Source: Micromonospora echinaurantiaca
Lineage (GTDB): Bacteria > Actinomycetota > Actinomycetes > Mycobacteriales > Micromonosporaceae
Assembly (NCBI RefSeq): GCF_900090235.1
Contig: NZ_LT607750.1
Coordinates: forward strand, 5,819,001-5,883,000
Direction of reading: 5' to 3'
DNA length: 64,000 nt
Every line of letters starts with the position of its first letter. The stretch's first letter is position 1. This document shows, piece after piece, positions 19,932-28,869 of the stretch. A program made the position numbers and the translations under genes. The notes under the pieces are model-generated. The model saw only the letters and a list, made by a program, of their open reading frames with translations, was not told where the DNA came from and did not search any database.

Positions 19932-20169
19932 GCAGCCCCACCCCTCGGCTGCACGCCGTCAGGCGGACACCGCGCCGGCAGGGCCGGCGGGTGCCGATGT
20001 TCGGGGCAGTTCGACGGTGCCGCCTTCGCCGTGGCCGCCGCCCTGGTCGCCGCCAGCGCTGGTCGCGGCGGCCACCGGGTACCTACTGGCAACCTCGCCG
20101 GTGGTTGCGAAGGAGCCCCGGGCGGAGGCGGGTGCCGGGGCCGCTGGAAGGCGGTGGAAGGATGGGTCG

Positions 20170-20838
20170 ATGGCTTCCCGGACATCCCGCCGCCGACTCC
20201 TGCTCGCCGCCGTACCGCTCGCGGCGATGCTGCCGCTGGCCGCCTGCACGCCCGGCGACCACGCCGGGATGGGTGGGGACGGGCCGGCCGCGTCCGGCGC
20301 GGTCGGGGCGAGCCCGCCGGCGGCCGGGGACGGCCCGGCCGCATGCCCGGAGTCGGGCGTCCGGATCCGGGCCCTGGGGACCGACGCCGCGATGGGTCTG
20401 CGCGCGCTCGGCGTGGAGCTGGTCAACTGCGGTACCGCGGCATACCCGGTGCACGGCTACCCGTCCCTGCGGCTGTTCGACGGCGACGGCGCGCCGATCC
20501 CGATCCAGCTGGTCGAGGGGGCGAAGGGCATCACCTCGGGCTTCGACGATCCGCCCCGGCCGCTGATCCTGCAACCGGGCGAGCGCGCCGGTGCCGCCCT
20601 GCTCTGGCGCAACCTGGTCACCGACTCCACGGTGGTCGCGACCAACGGCGAGCGCCTGGAGGTGGCCCCGGCCACCGGCCAGCCGCCGCAGGCCGTCGAG
20701 CTGGACGGCCCGATCGACCTGGGCAACACCGGCCGGGTCGGGGTCAGCGCCTGGAAGAAGGTCACCGACTCGGCGCCCACGCCGACCCCGCCGGCCCCGG
20801 AAACACCGGAGCCCACCCGGTCGGCGCCGCTGCTGTAG
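20170..20838 (+). CDS. DUF4232 domain lipoprotein
   Basis: A 222-residue putative lipoprotein. The N-terminus has an RRR cluster, a hydrophobic stretch and the lipobox LAAC (Cys 26); the leading SRTSRRRLLLA could also suit Tat export. The mature part (CPESGVRIRALGTDAAMGLRALGVELVNCG then YPVHGYPSLRLFDGDG) matches DUF4232, a domain of extracellular actinobacterial proteins with unknown role. The tail is Pro/Thr-rich. ATG 20170 gives a complete signal peptide. A perfect hairpin terminator follows. Confidence 0.8.
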   Translation: MASRTSRRRLLLAAVPLAAMLPLAACTPGDHAGMGGDGPAASGAVGASPPAAGDGPAACPESGVRIRALGTDAAMGLRALGVELVNCGTAAYPVHGYPSLRLFDGDGAPIPIQLVEGAKGITSGFDDPPRPLILQPGERAGAALLWRNLVTDSTVVATNGERLEVAPATGQPPQAVELDGPIDLGNTGRVGVSAWKKVTDSAPTPTPPAPETPEPTRSAPLL

Positions 20839-20872
20839 CCCAAGGCAAGACGACCGCCCCGAGCAAGACGGC

Positions 20873-20906
20873 GGCGGTGGCCTTCGCCTGCGCGAAGGCC
20901 ACCGCC
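20873..20906. terminator. bidirectional hairpin terminator
   Basis: A perfect 15-bp stem (GGCGGTGGCCTTCGC with its inverse) has the loop CTGC, between the convergent DUF4232 lipoprotein and secreted-repeat-protein genes. Confidence 0.85.
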
Positions 20907-20933
20907 GGTCGGTGCTGCTACCGGGTCAGCCGG

Positions 20934-23387
20934 TCACTTGCGGACCTTGTCCGGCGTGGGCAGGTCCCCGAGCCGGTACGGCGACCGCGAGGTGTCACCG
21001 GAGACGCCCTGCCCGGCGGAACCGCTGGCGGTGCCGGGGTAGAGCCAGTACGTGCCGACGACGTCGGCCACCACACCGGTGGTGCCGGAGTGGTTGTAGA
21101 CGTTGAACCGGTCGGTCGGGCCGATCAGGGTGACGGCGGCGTTCGCCACCGTCTGTCCCGCCGCGGCGTTCAGGTTGCTCACGTCCGGCTGGTCGATGCC
21201 GGTGATGCCGTTCGGCCACAGCTTCAGGTAGGTGCTGGCGGTGGGGCTGACCGCGGTGACGTTGAGCGCCAGCGCCCGGGTGTTGTCGGCCACCACCGAG
21301 CCGGGCGCGGTGACCGTGCCGATCACGGCCGGGCCGGGGTTGGTGGGCAGGCCCTGACCGATCCGGCTGTCCACGATCCGGGTCGGCGTCTTCGGGTCGA
21401 AGCGCAGACCGTTGGCGAGGCTGCCGTCGTCGATGAAGCCGACGATGTCGACGATCACGTGGGTGTCCTTGTGCGTGTAGACGCCGAAGGTCGGCAGATC
21501 CACCCCCCATGGGCAGTCGGTGCAGTGCCGGATCGGCACGACCGCCAGGTTCGGCGTGACCGACCCGGCCCCGTAGTTGACGGTGGACGTCGTCGGTTCC
21601 GGCCACTCGCCGTTCCACGCGGTGAGGAACCCGCTGGCCGACGGCGACACCGCGGTGATGTTGACCACCACGGCCCGCATCCGCCAGTTGGCGTCGGGGC
21701 CGTAGTTCACGGCGAGGCGGACCTGGTTCCCGGCCGGCAGCTTGCTGCCCCAGTCGCTCCGGCTGTCGAACAGCCGCAGCGGCACGACCGGCTGCAACTG
21801 CCCACCGACGCCGACGCCGCTGATGATCGGCGTGTTGTCGCTGGCGTAGTAGCCCACCACGTCGACGATCGCGTGGGTCGAGCCGGCGTAGTTGGTGATG
21901 GCGACCCTGCCGCCGGCGCCGACGGCCACCGTCACCGAGTTCGAGCGGATCCAGCCCTTGCCGAAGTTCAGCGACGAGGCCGTGGGCCTCGCCTGCCCGG
22001 CCGGGTACACGGTCAGGTAGCTCGACGCCGTCGGCTCGGCGACGGTCACGTTGAGCACCACCGCGCCCACCCCGGCCGGCGGCACCCCACCCCGCCCGGT
22101 CACCTGCAGGTTCACCGTGCCGTTGGGGCCCAGCTTGGCCTTCGGGGCGCCGTTGCCGGTGCGCGTGTCCATGATCCGTACCGGCGTCAGCGGGTAGTAG
22201 GTGCCCCGCGCGCCCACCACGCCGTTGAGGGTCAGCGGCACGGTACGCGGGTTGGTGAGGCTGTCGTTCGGCAGCTGGAGGGTGGCGCTCCGCGCTCCCC
22301 CGCCGGCGGCCTTGGCGACCACGTCGACCCGGCAGGTCTGGTTCTTCGCCAGGGTGGCGCCCTTGCAGGTGTCGGCCTTGACGCCGAACGACGCGGCGTC
22401 GGTGCCGCCGATGGTGGCGGCGCCGAAGGTGATCGGCGTGTCGCCGGTGCCGGTCACGGTCACCGACTGGGTCCCGCCCGTCTCGGCGATGTACTGGTCA
22501 CCGAAGGCCAGCGACGCCGGCGCGACGGTGACCGTACGCGGGTCGACGCCGTTGACGCCCAGCTGCACCAACCGCTCGCCGATGACGGTGTTGTCGGGCA
22601 GCCGCAGGAAGGTCCACTCGCCACCCAGCTTGGTCGGCTGCACGCTCACCGTGACGGTGCACGTCTCGCCGGCCGCCCGGGTGGTGCCGGAGCAGGTGTC
22701 GGCCGTGATCGAATAGGCGCCCGGGGTGTCGAACCCGGCCGTGCCGTACTCCACCGGGTCCGAGCCCATCGACCGTACGGTGATGGTCCGGCTCGCCGCC
22801 GCACCGCCGACGGTGCGGTCGCCGAAGTTGTGCGACATCGTGTCGGTGCCGGCGGCGGCGTAGCCGACGGTCGAATTCCAGCGGATCTCGCCGAACAGGT
22901 CGTGGCGGCTGGAGCCGCACGAGATCACGTAGAAGGCGGCGAACGAGGTGAGCCGTTCGGTTCCCGCCTCCCGGGTGGCCTCGCTGACGGAGAGGTAGCC
23001 CGGCGCCTCGTCGCAGGTGGCACCGTTGTGCGCGACGTCGATGAAGGCGAAGTCCTCGGCGGGGTTGACCGCGGTCAGCTCGTAGGTGGTCCCGACGGTC
23101 CAGGTCTCACCGCTCGGCGGCGCCATCCGGAACGTCCAGGCATCGCCGGCCTGCTCGGCGCGGAAGGTCAGCTCGTCACCGGCGCCCGGAGTGACCGTGA
23201 AGGCGGCACCGCCGGCCTGGTCGTAGACCCGCGACCCCTGGTGCCACCAGGAGAGCGGATTGCCGTCGACGGTCAACGCGGTGTACGGCGCGGCCGGCGC
23301 TGCGGCGGCGCTGACCGGAGCGGCCACCGCCGTCACCGCGACCATCGCGGTGATGGTGCCGATCACGGCACCACGAAAGGTACGCAA
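20934..23387 (-). CDS. large secreted protein with choice-of-anchor-D and repeated beta domains
   Basis: An 817-residue exported protein. A signal peptide ends near APVSAAAAPA (about residue 30). Residues about 190-400 contain two choice-of-anchor-D-like Ig folds (FGDRTVGGAAASRTITVRS; FGDQYIAETGGTQSVTVTG). From about 400 onward come three copies of a domain of about 130 residues, each opening with a D-S/T-R element (RIMDTRTG, RLFDSRSD, RIVDSRIG) and closing with VDVVGY-type strands. No catalytic motif is seen. It is probably a cell-surface or matrix-binding protein. It lies 133 bases downstream of the ABC permease gene. Confidence 0.72.
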   Translation of the reverse strand: MRTFRGAVIGTITAMVAVTAVAAPVSAAAAPAAPYTALTVDGNPLSWWHQGSRVYDQAGGAAFTVTPGAGDELTFRAEQAGDAWTFRMAPPSGETWTVGTTYELTAVNPAEDFAFIDVAHNGATCDEAPGYLSVSEATREAGTERLTSFAAFYVISCGSSRHDLFGEIRWNSTVGYAAAGTDTMSHNFGDRTVGGAAASRTITVRSMGSDPVEYGTAGFDTPGAYSITADTCSGTTRAAGETCTVTVSVQPTKLGGEWTFLRLPDNTVIGERLVQLGVNGVDPRTVTVAPASLAFGDQYIAETGGTQSVTVTGTGDTPITFGAATIGGTDAASFGVKADTCKGATLAKNQTCRVDVVAKAAGGGARSATLQLPNDSLTNPRTVPLTLNGVVGARGTYYPLTPVRIMDTRTGNGAPKAKLGPNGTVNLQVTGRGGVPPAGVGAVVLNVTVAEPTASSYLTVYPAGQARPTASSLNFGKGWIRSNSVTVAVGAGGRVAITNYAGSTHAIVDVVGYYASDNTPIISGVGVGGQLQPVVPLRLFDSRSDWGSKLPAGNQVRLAVNYGPDANWRMRAVVVNITAVSPSASGFLTAWNGEWPEPTTSTVNYGAGSVTPNLAVVPIRHCTDCPWGVDLPTFGVYTHKDTHVIVDIVGFIDDGSLANGLRFDPKTPTRIVDSRIGQGLPTNPGPAVIGTVTAPGSVVADNTRALALNVTAVSPTASTYLKLWPNGITGIDQPDVSNLNAAAGQTVANAAVTLIGPTDRFNVYNHSGTTGVVADVVGTYWLYPGTASGSAGQGVSGDTSRSPYRLGDLPTPDKVRK

Positions 23388-23520
23388 GAAGACCCCCGTC
23401 TCGTTGTGCAGAGCGAAATGCCAGCGGACCGTAGATCATCGATCCGTCGGCGGGCAAGCCGGGCCGGGCAGATCTGTCCGAAGGGGCCGGGAGATCATCC
23501 GGTCGACGCGGTGGCGACCG

Positions 23521-24426
23521 CTACGACACGACGTCCTTGCGGGTGAACCGCCAGAACGCCAGCCCCCAGAAGAGCGTCGCGTAGCTGATCGCCGAGATCG
23601 AGCCGCGCACCACGTCGTCGGTCTGCACCGGCGTGGAGAGCAGCCCCAGCCACGCGGTGCTGTAGTGGGTGGGCAGGAAGGCGCGCAGCGCGCCGAGCGC
23701 GGTGATCTGGTCCAGGATGCTGGAGAGGATCCAGAGCAGCACCGCGCCGCCGACCGCGCCGAGCGCGGCGTCGGTGGTGACCGACAGCAGGAACGCCAGT
23801 CCGGCCACCACCAGCAGGACGACCGCCAGGTAGCCGAGGACCGCCAGCAGCCGCAGCAGCCCCTCCCCCGGCTCCAGTTGCGCGGCGACCGTGCTGCGCA
23901 GCGGCTCCCAGCCGTAGCGCAACGTGCCGATCAGCAGGGCGGTGCCGGCGAGCAGCAGCAGCGCCAGCGCCGAGTACGCGAGCGCCACCAGCAGCTTCAC
24001 CGCCAGCAGCCGGGCCCGGGGCACCGGGATCGCCAGCAGGTAGCGCAGGCTACCCCAGCTCGCCTCGCTGGCCACCGTGTCACCGCAGAACAGCGCCACC
24101 ACCACGACCAGCAGGAACGACGCGGAGACGAAGATGGTGAACAGGGTGAAGTTCAGCCCGCCGCTGGTGGCGAGCTCGATCAGGCTGCCGAACTCGCCGC
24201 GCCCGTTGTCGTCGTCGTCGCCGGAGTCGAACTGGAACGCGATCAGGATGATCAGCGGCAGCAGCACCATGAACCCCAGCGCGAGCTGGGTACGCCGCCG
24301 CGCCGCCTGGCGGCGGAACTCCGCCGCGAACGGCAGGGTGGCCGAGGGCCGGTAGCCCGACGCCGCGCCGATCGAGCCGGTCCCGCCCGCGCCGTCCGAC
24401 CGCGCCTCGACCTGAGAGCCCGCCAT
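23521..24426 (-). CDS. ABC-2 type transporter permease
   Basis: A 301-residue membrane protein with about six hydrophobic segments (LALGFMVLLPLIILIAFQF, TLFTIFVSASFLLVVVVALF and others) and the ASEASWGSLRYLLAIPVPRARLLAVK cytoplasmic loop typical of ABC-2 exporters. A run of acidic residues (GDDDDNGRG) lies in the first extracellular loop. ATG 24426 overlaps the stop codon of the upstream ATPase fusion (TGATG), so the two are translationally coupled and should form one exporter. Confidence 0.9.
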   Translation of the reverse strand: MAGSQVEARSDGAGGTGSIGAASGYRPSATLPFAAEFRRQAARRRTQLALGFMVLLPLIILIAFQFDSGDDDDNGRGEFGSLIELATSGGLNFTLFTIFVSASFLLVVVVALFCGDTVASEASWGSLRYLLAIPVPRARLLAVKLLVALAYSALALLLLAGTALLIGTLRYGWEPLRSTVAAQLEPGEGLLRLLAVLGYLAVVLLVVAGLAFLLSVTTDAALGAVGGAVLLWILSSILDQITALGALRAFLPTHYSTAWLGLLSTPVQTDDVVRGSISAISYATLFWGLAFWRFTRKDVVS

Positions 24427-27296
24427 CACCGGTCCCCGCTTCCCCGAGAGTTCTCGCCCACCAGGGCGAGGAACGCGTCCTCCAGGCGACGCCGCGGCAC
24501 CACCCGGTCCACCCCGATCCCGGCCCGGACCAGCTCGGCCACCACCTCGCTGCGGGCGGTGCCGTTGGTGTCCACGACCAGTTGCCCCTCGCCGTCGGGC
24601 AGCACCCGCACCCCGTCCAGCCGGTCCAGCACGGTACGGGCGGCGTCCGGGTCGGTCACCTCGAACAGCACGCTCGGCGACTCGCCGACGATCTCCTCGA
24701 CCGGGCCGGCGGCCACGATCCGGCCCTTGTTCACCACCACGGCGTGGGTGCAGGTCTGCTCCACCTCGGCCAGCAGGTGGCTGGAGACCAGCACCGCCCG
24801 GCCGTCGGTGGCGTAGCGCTGGAGCACCCGGCGCATCTCGGCGATCTGCGGCGGGTCGAGCCCGTCGGTCGGCTCGTCGAGCACCAGCAGCTCCGGCAGG
24901 CCGAGCATGGCCTGGGCGATGGCCAACCGCTGCTTCATGCCGTGGCTGTAGTTCTTGATCTTGCGGTGCACCGAGTCGCCCAGCCCGGCGATCTCCAGCG
25001 CCTCGTCGAAGTGCGCGTCCGCCGCCGGCCGGCCGGTCGCCCGCCAGTACGCCTTCAGGTTCGCCAGGCCCGACAGGTGCGGCAGGAAGCCGGGCCCCTC
25101 CACCAGCGCGCCGATCCGGGACAGCACCGGGGAGCCGGGCACCAGCCGGTGCCCGAAGACGTAGATCTCGCCGGCCGTCGGCTGGGTCAGCCCCATCAGC
25201 ACCCGCAGGGTGGTGGTCTTGCCGGCGCCGTTCGGGCCGAGCAGGCCGACCACCTGACCGGGGTGCACCTCGAAGTCGACGTTGGACACCGCGACGAAGC
25301 CGTCCGCGTACTCCTTACGGAGCTGGCGCACGGCCAGCGGGGTGTCCGCGTACCCGGGATGGACGGAGCTGTCCTGGCGGCGGTGCCGGCGGCGGACCAC
25401 GGCGACGACCACGACGAGCCCCACCGCGATCGCGGCGAGCAGCCCGGCCAGCACCCAGCGCCAGATCGTGGCCGTGGTGGGGATCGGCTCGCCGGTCACC
25501 GTGGGCAGCGTCACCGGCCCGTCGCCGGGGGCCACCGTGTAGACGGTCGGCTCGACCGGCGTGGCGTACGCCTGGTCGGAGGTGGCCACCACCACCCGGA
25601 GCCGGTGCCCGGCCTCGATCCGCCGGACGATCGCCGGCAAGGTGACCGTGACCGGCCGCGCCGCGTCGATCTGACTCGGCAGGCCGGTGAGCCGGACCGG
25701 GGCGACCAGCCCGTTCGGCAGCGTGGCCGCACCGCCCGGCTCGACGTCGTAGAGCTTGACGAAGAGCACCGCCTCCCCGGTCGGCGACGCGACCCGGACC
25801 GACACGGTCGGTGTGCCGACCACGTCCACCGCCTCGGCCAGCGGCGCGGACTCGAACCGGGCGTGCTGGCCGGGCACGTCCCCGGCCACCCCGCCGAGCA
25901 GCGCGGAGAGCTCCCCGGCGAAGGGCACCGAGGAGAGGGCGGCCGGGTTGCCGGCCGGCGGGTTGGCGATCGGCTGCGCCGGGCCGGCCACCGCGATCTC
26001 CCGGCGGGCGTCGCCGGCGGTGCCCGGGTAGTCGGCGGTGCGGTAGCCGGTGGCCACCAGGCCCCGGTCGAGGGCGTCGAAACCGGCGATCCGGGACCAG
26101 GTGAAGTCGTCGCCCGGGGCGTCGCCCGCGCCCTTGACGTAGTGGTCCAGCCACTGGATGGTCAGGTACCGCACCCGGTCGGAGTCGGTCTTCGGGCCTT
26201 CGCCGCCGTCGTGGCCGCCGGTGAACCAGGCGACCCGGACGGGGGTGCCGGCGGCCGCGATGCCCCGGGCGTTGGCGTCCGCCTCGGTCAGCGGGAAGAG
26301 GGTGTCCGCCTCGCCCTGCACCAGCAACGTCGGCGCGCTGATCCGGTCCAGCACGCCGGCCGGGCTGGACCGGCGCAGCAGGTCCACGGCGGCCTGGTCG
26401 GCCCGGCCGGTGGTGGCGATCCGCAGGTACGCGGCGCAGACGTCGGCGGCGAACCGGCCGCAGGACGGGTCGGCGGCCCCGGCCGGGGCACCGCCCGGAC
26501 CGGTCCCCGGCCCGGCACCCGGCCCGGGAGCGGGCGGGCCGGCGGACGCCGGAGCACCCTCCGGCTGGGCGGCGGCCGTCCCGGAGAGCCCGGCCGGCCC
26601 GGTGCCGACATTGCCGCCGCCACCGAAGAAGAGCCCGGCCCAGCCCTTCTTGAACACCCCGTCGACCGGCTCCCGGCCGGTGCTCTCCGGCAGGAACGCC
26701 CGGGACAGGTCGTGCCAGGTGATCATCGGGACGATCGCGTCGACCCGCCGGTCCTGCGCGGCGAGCAGCAGCGCCAGGCCGCCGCCGTACGAGCCGCCGA
26801 CCACGCCGACCCGGGGGTCCCCGGTGGCGTCGGTGCGGATCTCCGGCCGGGCGGCCAGCCAGTCCAGCAGGCGCTCGGCGTCGCGGACCTCGTAGTCCGG
26901 GTGGTCCAGGTGGATCTGGCCGCCGCTGCGACCGAAGCCGCGGGCGGTCCAGGTCAGCACGGCGTAGCCCCGCCCGGCGAACTCCTCGGCGTCGGCGCGC
27001 ACCGAGTCCTTGGTGCCGCCGAAGCCGTGCGCCAGCAGCACCGCCGGCACCTTCCGGCTGGCCGAGGCCTCCTGGGGCAGGTAGAGCGTGGTGTCCAGGT
27101 CGACCGGCTGGTCGCCGGCCGGTCCGGAGCGGACGGTGAGCATCGCGGCCTCGGCGCGTACCGGCGGCTGCTGCGGCCACACCGCCCAGGTGACGGCGGC
27201 GGCGAGCAGCACGACGGCCGCCGCCGCGGCGACCACGCGACGGCGGCGGGTGGGCAGGGCACGCCGGATCCGCGCGACCGACAACGGCGATCTCAT
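24426..27296 (-). CDS. fusion: exported alpha/beta hydrolase (CocE/PepX-like) plus ABC ATPase
   Basis: A 956-residue two-part protein. A transmembrane helix (about 21-40) leads to an S15/CocE-type hydrolase: GFGGTKDS near residue 92, nucleophile elbow GGSYGG with S169, an acid in QGEADTLFPL and a His in TGGHDGG, then a PepX-C-like beta domain. A second helix (about 612-635) precedes a complete ABC ATPase: GPNGAGKTT (Walker A), YSHGMKQRL (signature), LLVLDEPTDGLDP (Walker B). Predicted topology puts the hydrolase outside and the ATPase inside. It is coupled to the ABC-2 permease at 23521. No sign of frameshift; codon use is uniform. Confidence 0.88.
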   Translation of the reverse strand: MRSPLSVARIRRALPTRRRRVVAAAAAVVLLAAAVTWAVWPQQPPVRAEAAMLTVRSGPAGDQPVDLDTTLYLPQEASASRKVPAVLLAHGFGGTKDSVRADAEEFAGRGYAVLTWTARGFGRSGGQIHLDHPDYEVRDAERLLDWLAARPEIRTDATGDPRVGVVGGSYGGGLALLLAAQDRRVDAIVPMITWHDLSRAFLPESTGREPVDGVFKKGWAGLFFGGGGNVGTGPAGLSGTAAAQPEGAPASAGPPAPGPGAGPGTGPGGAPAGAADPSCGRFAADVCAAYLRIATTGRADQAAVDLLRRSSPAGVLDRISAPTLLVQGEADTLFPLTEADANARGIAAAGTPVRVAWFTGGHDGGEGPKTDSDRVRYLTIQWLDHYVKGAGDAPGDDFTWSRIAGFDALDRGLVATGYRTADYPGTAGDARREIAVAGPAQPIANPPAGNPAALSSVPFAGELSALLGGVAGDVPGQHARFESAPLAEAVDVVGTPTVSVRVASPTGEAVLFVKLYDVEPGGAATLPNGLVAPVRLTGLPSQIDAARPVTVTLPAIVRRIEAGHRLRVVVATSDQAYATPVEPTVYTVAPGDGPVTLPTVTGEPIPTTATIWRWVLAGLLAAIAVGLVVVVAVVRRRHRRQDSSVHPGYADTPLAVRQLRKEYADGFVAVSNVDFEVHPGQVVGLLGPNGAGKTTTLRVLMGLTQPTAGEIYVFGHRLVPGSPVLSRIGALVEGPGFLPHLSGLANLKAYWRATGRPAADAHFDEALEIAGLGDSVHRKIKNYSHGMKQRLAIAQAMLGLPELLVLDEPTDGLDPPQIAEMRRVLQRYATDGRAVLVSSHLLAEVEQTCTHAVVVNKGRIVAAGPVEEIVGESPSVLFEVTDPDAARTVLDRLDGVRVLPDGEGQLVVDTNGTARSEVVAELVRAGIGVDRVVPRRRLEDAFLALVGENSRGSGDR

Positions 27297-27678
27297 GCGG
27301 CACACGGTACGGGCCGGAGGCTGAGCGTTGGCTGAGATCCTCCGTACGTCCGTCCGGTTGCCCCGATCGGCGTCCGGTGCGGTGCGTCCGCGCACGGTCC
27401 AGCCCCGTCCCAGCGTGGCGAATTCGGATCACGTGAATTCGGATCTTCGGCGGAAACCTCGCCGATCCATCCATGTCACTCCGTGAATCGCACGGAGCGT
27501 ACTCGTCGCCTCCGTGTCAGGTGACATGGCGCGAAGTGACGCGAAGCCGACTGATTGACGGGGGGCAACTGTGCGGGGAGGTTCGGTTACGTTTCCGGTC
27601 CGGCGGACGGGACTCCACCCACGACACTCCCGCACCGGCCGTTTCCCCTTCCCGCGAACCCGCCGGAGGAAATCGACC
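27297..27678. promoter_or_regulatory. divergent intergenic region with several palindromes
   Basis: This 382-base interval between the ATPase fusion and the conservon holds no gene. GAATTCGGATC is repeated at 27420 and 27435. CTCCGTG-N5-CACGGAG lies at 27479-27497, and TGTCA-GG-TGACA at 27515-27526. TTGACG at 27555-27560 may be a -35 box for the conservon, but no convincing -10 pairs with it. Confidence 0.45.
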
Positions 27679-28869
27679 ATGACCGTCCCCGCCCCGCGGG
27701 CCCGTCGCCGACCCTCCGCACCGGCCCGCCTGCTGCCGCCGCTGCTCGTGGTGGCCCTGCTGGCGCCGGTCGCGCTGCTGTTCGGCCTGACCTGGCGGCA
27801 CACCGACGACGACCGGGCGCTGGCCGCCCGGGAGCGGCTGGGCGTGACCTACCTGTCGGCCCTGGCTCCGGTCACCGACGCGCTGGTCGACGCCCAGTCC
27901 GCCGCGGTCGCCGGCCGGCCGGTGCCCGGGGAACCGCTGACCCGCGCGGTCGAGGCCGCCGCCACCGTCGACGCCCGGATCGGGCGCGAGCTGCGCAGCC
28001 AGGAACGCTGGGCCGGGCTGCGGGCGAAGCTGGAGGCGCTGCGCGACCGGCCGCCCGCCGAGCCCGAGGCCGCGTTCGCGGCGTACGGCGAGGTCACCGA
28101 CCTGCTGCTCGACCTGTACCGCAAGGTACGGGAGAGCTCCGGCCTGGTCCGCGACCCGGGGCCGGACTCCTTCTTCCTCCAGGACGGGGCGGGTCAGGAA
28201 CTGCCCGAGGCGGTGGTCGCCACCGGGCGGCTGGCCGACCTGACCACGCTCGCCGCCCGCCGGCCGGCCGCCGACCGACTGCGCACCGCCACCGACCTCG
28301 CCGCCCTCCGGGTGGCCGCCCTGACCCCGGCCGGCGATCTGGTCACCGACCTGCGGGCGGCGGTCGACAGCACGGAGAGCACCGACCTGGGCACCAACGT
28401 GCTCACCCCGCTCGACACCTACCAGCGCGCGGTCGAGGCGCTGGCCGCCGCCTCCAACCCGGCCGCCCGCACCGGAGTGGTCGACCCGGCGCAGGTCGCC
28501 GCGGCCCGGCTGAACGCGCAGGCGGCGGCCACCCAGCTCCAGCCGGTCATCCTCGCCGAACTCGACGCCCTGCTCGCCGAGCGCGTCGACGCGCTGGACC
28601 AGGACCGCCGGCTCGCGCTCGGTGCCGTCGGGCTCGCCGTCCTGCTGCTGGCCGCGCTGGGCGGGGTGCTGCTCGCCGCGGCCCGCCGGGCCCGGCGCCG
28701 GGCGGCCGAGGCACGGCGCGCCCGGGCGGAGCCCGGCGCCGCGCCGGAGAGCGACGCGTGGCGACCGCCGGCCGGCTCGCGCCCCGACGAGCCCCGGCCG
28801 CTCCAACCGGTCGGCCCGGCCGGCGACCCGGTCGCCGCGCAGTGGGGGTCGGTCGATGCTGCTCGGTAG
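27679..28869 (+). CDS. membrane protein with extracytoplasmic helical domain, conservon-linked
   Basis: A 396-residue protein with one transmembrane helix at about 17-39 and another near 315-335, enclosing about 280 mostly helical extracytoplasmic residues. The C-terminal about 65 residues are a Pro/Ala/Arg-rich cytoplasmic tail. The layout imitates the sensor half of the next gene but lacks HAMP and kinase domains. GGAGGA lies 8 bases before ATG 27679. Its last 14 bases overlap the sensor-kinase gene, so it is very probably a partner of the conservon. No named domain was recognised. Confidence 0.7.
   Translation: MTVPAPRARRRPSAPARLLPPLLVVALLAPVALLFGLTWRHTDDDRALAARERLGVTYLSALAPVTDALVDAQSAAVAGRPVPGEPLTRAVEAAATVDARIGRELRSQERWAGLRAKLEALRDRPPAEPEAAFAAYGEVTDLLLDLYRKVRESSGLVRDPGPDSFFLQDGAGQELPEAVVATGRLADLTTLAARRPAADRLRTATDLAALRVAALTPAGDLVTDLRAAVDSTESTDLGTNVLTPLDTYQRAVEALAAASNPAARTGVVDPAQVAAARLNAQAAATQLQPVILAELDALLAERVDALDQDRRLALGAVGLAVLLLAALGGVLLAAARRARRRAAEARRARAEPGAAPESDAWRPPAGSRPDEPRPLQPVGPAGDPVAAQWGSVDAAR

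Noticed and set aside
20170..20838. Tat substrate call for the DUF4232 lipoprotein
   Set aside because: An RRR cluster is present but the full twin-arginine consensus is not; lipobox export by Sec is equally likely, so only mentioned.
18492..23546. A 1,684-codon open frame on the plus strand
   Set aside because: It runs antisense to the exporter and the secreted repeat protein and through the ArsR gene and a terminator. Its translation is low-complexity Arg/Gly/Ala, an effect of G+C-rich third positions.
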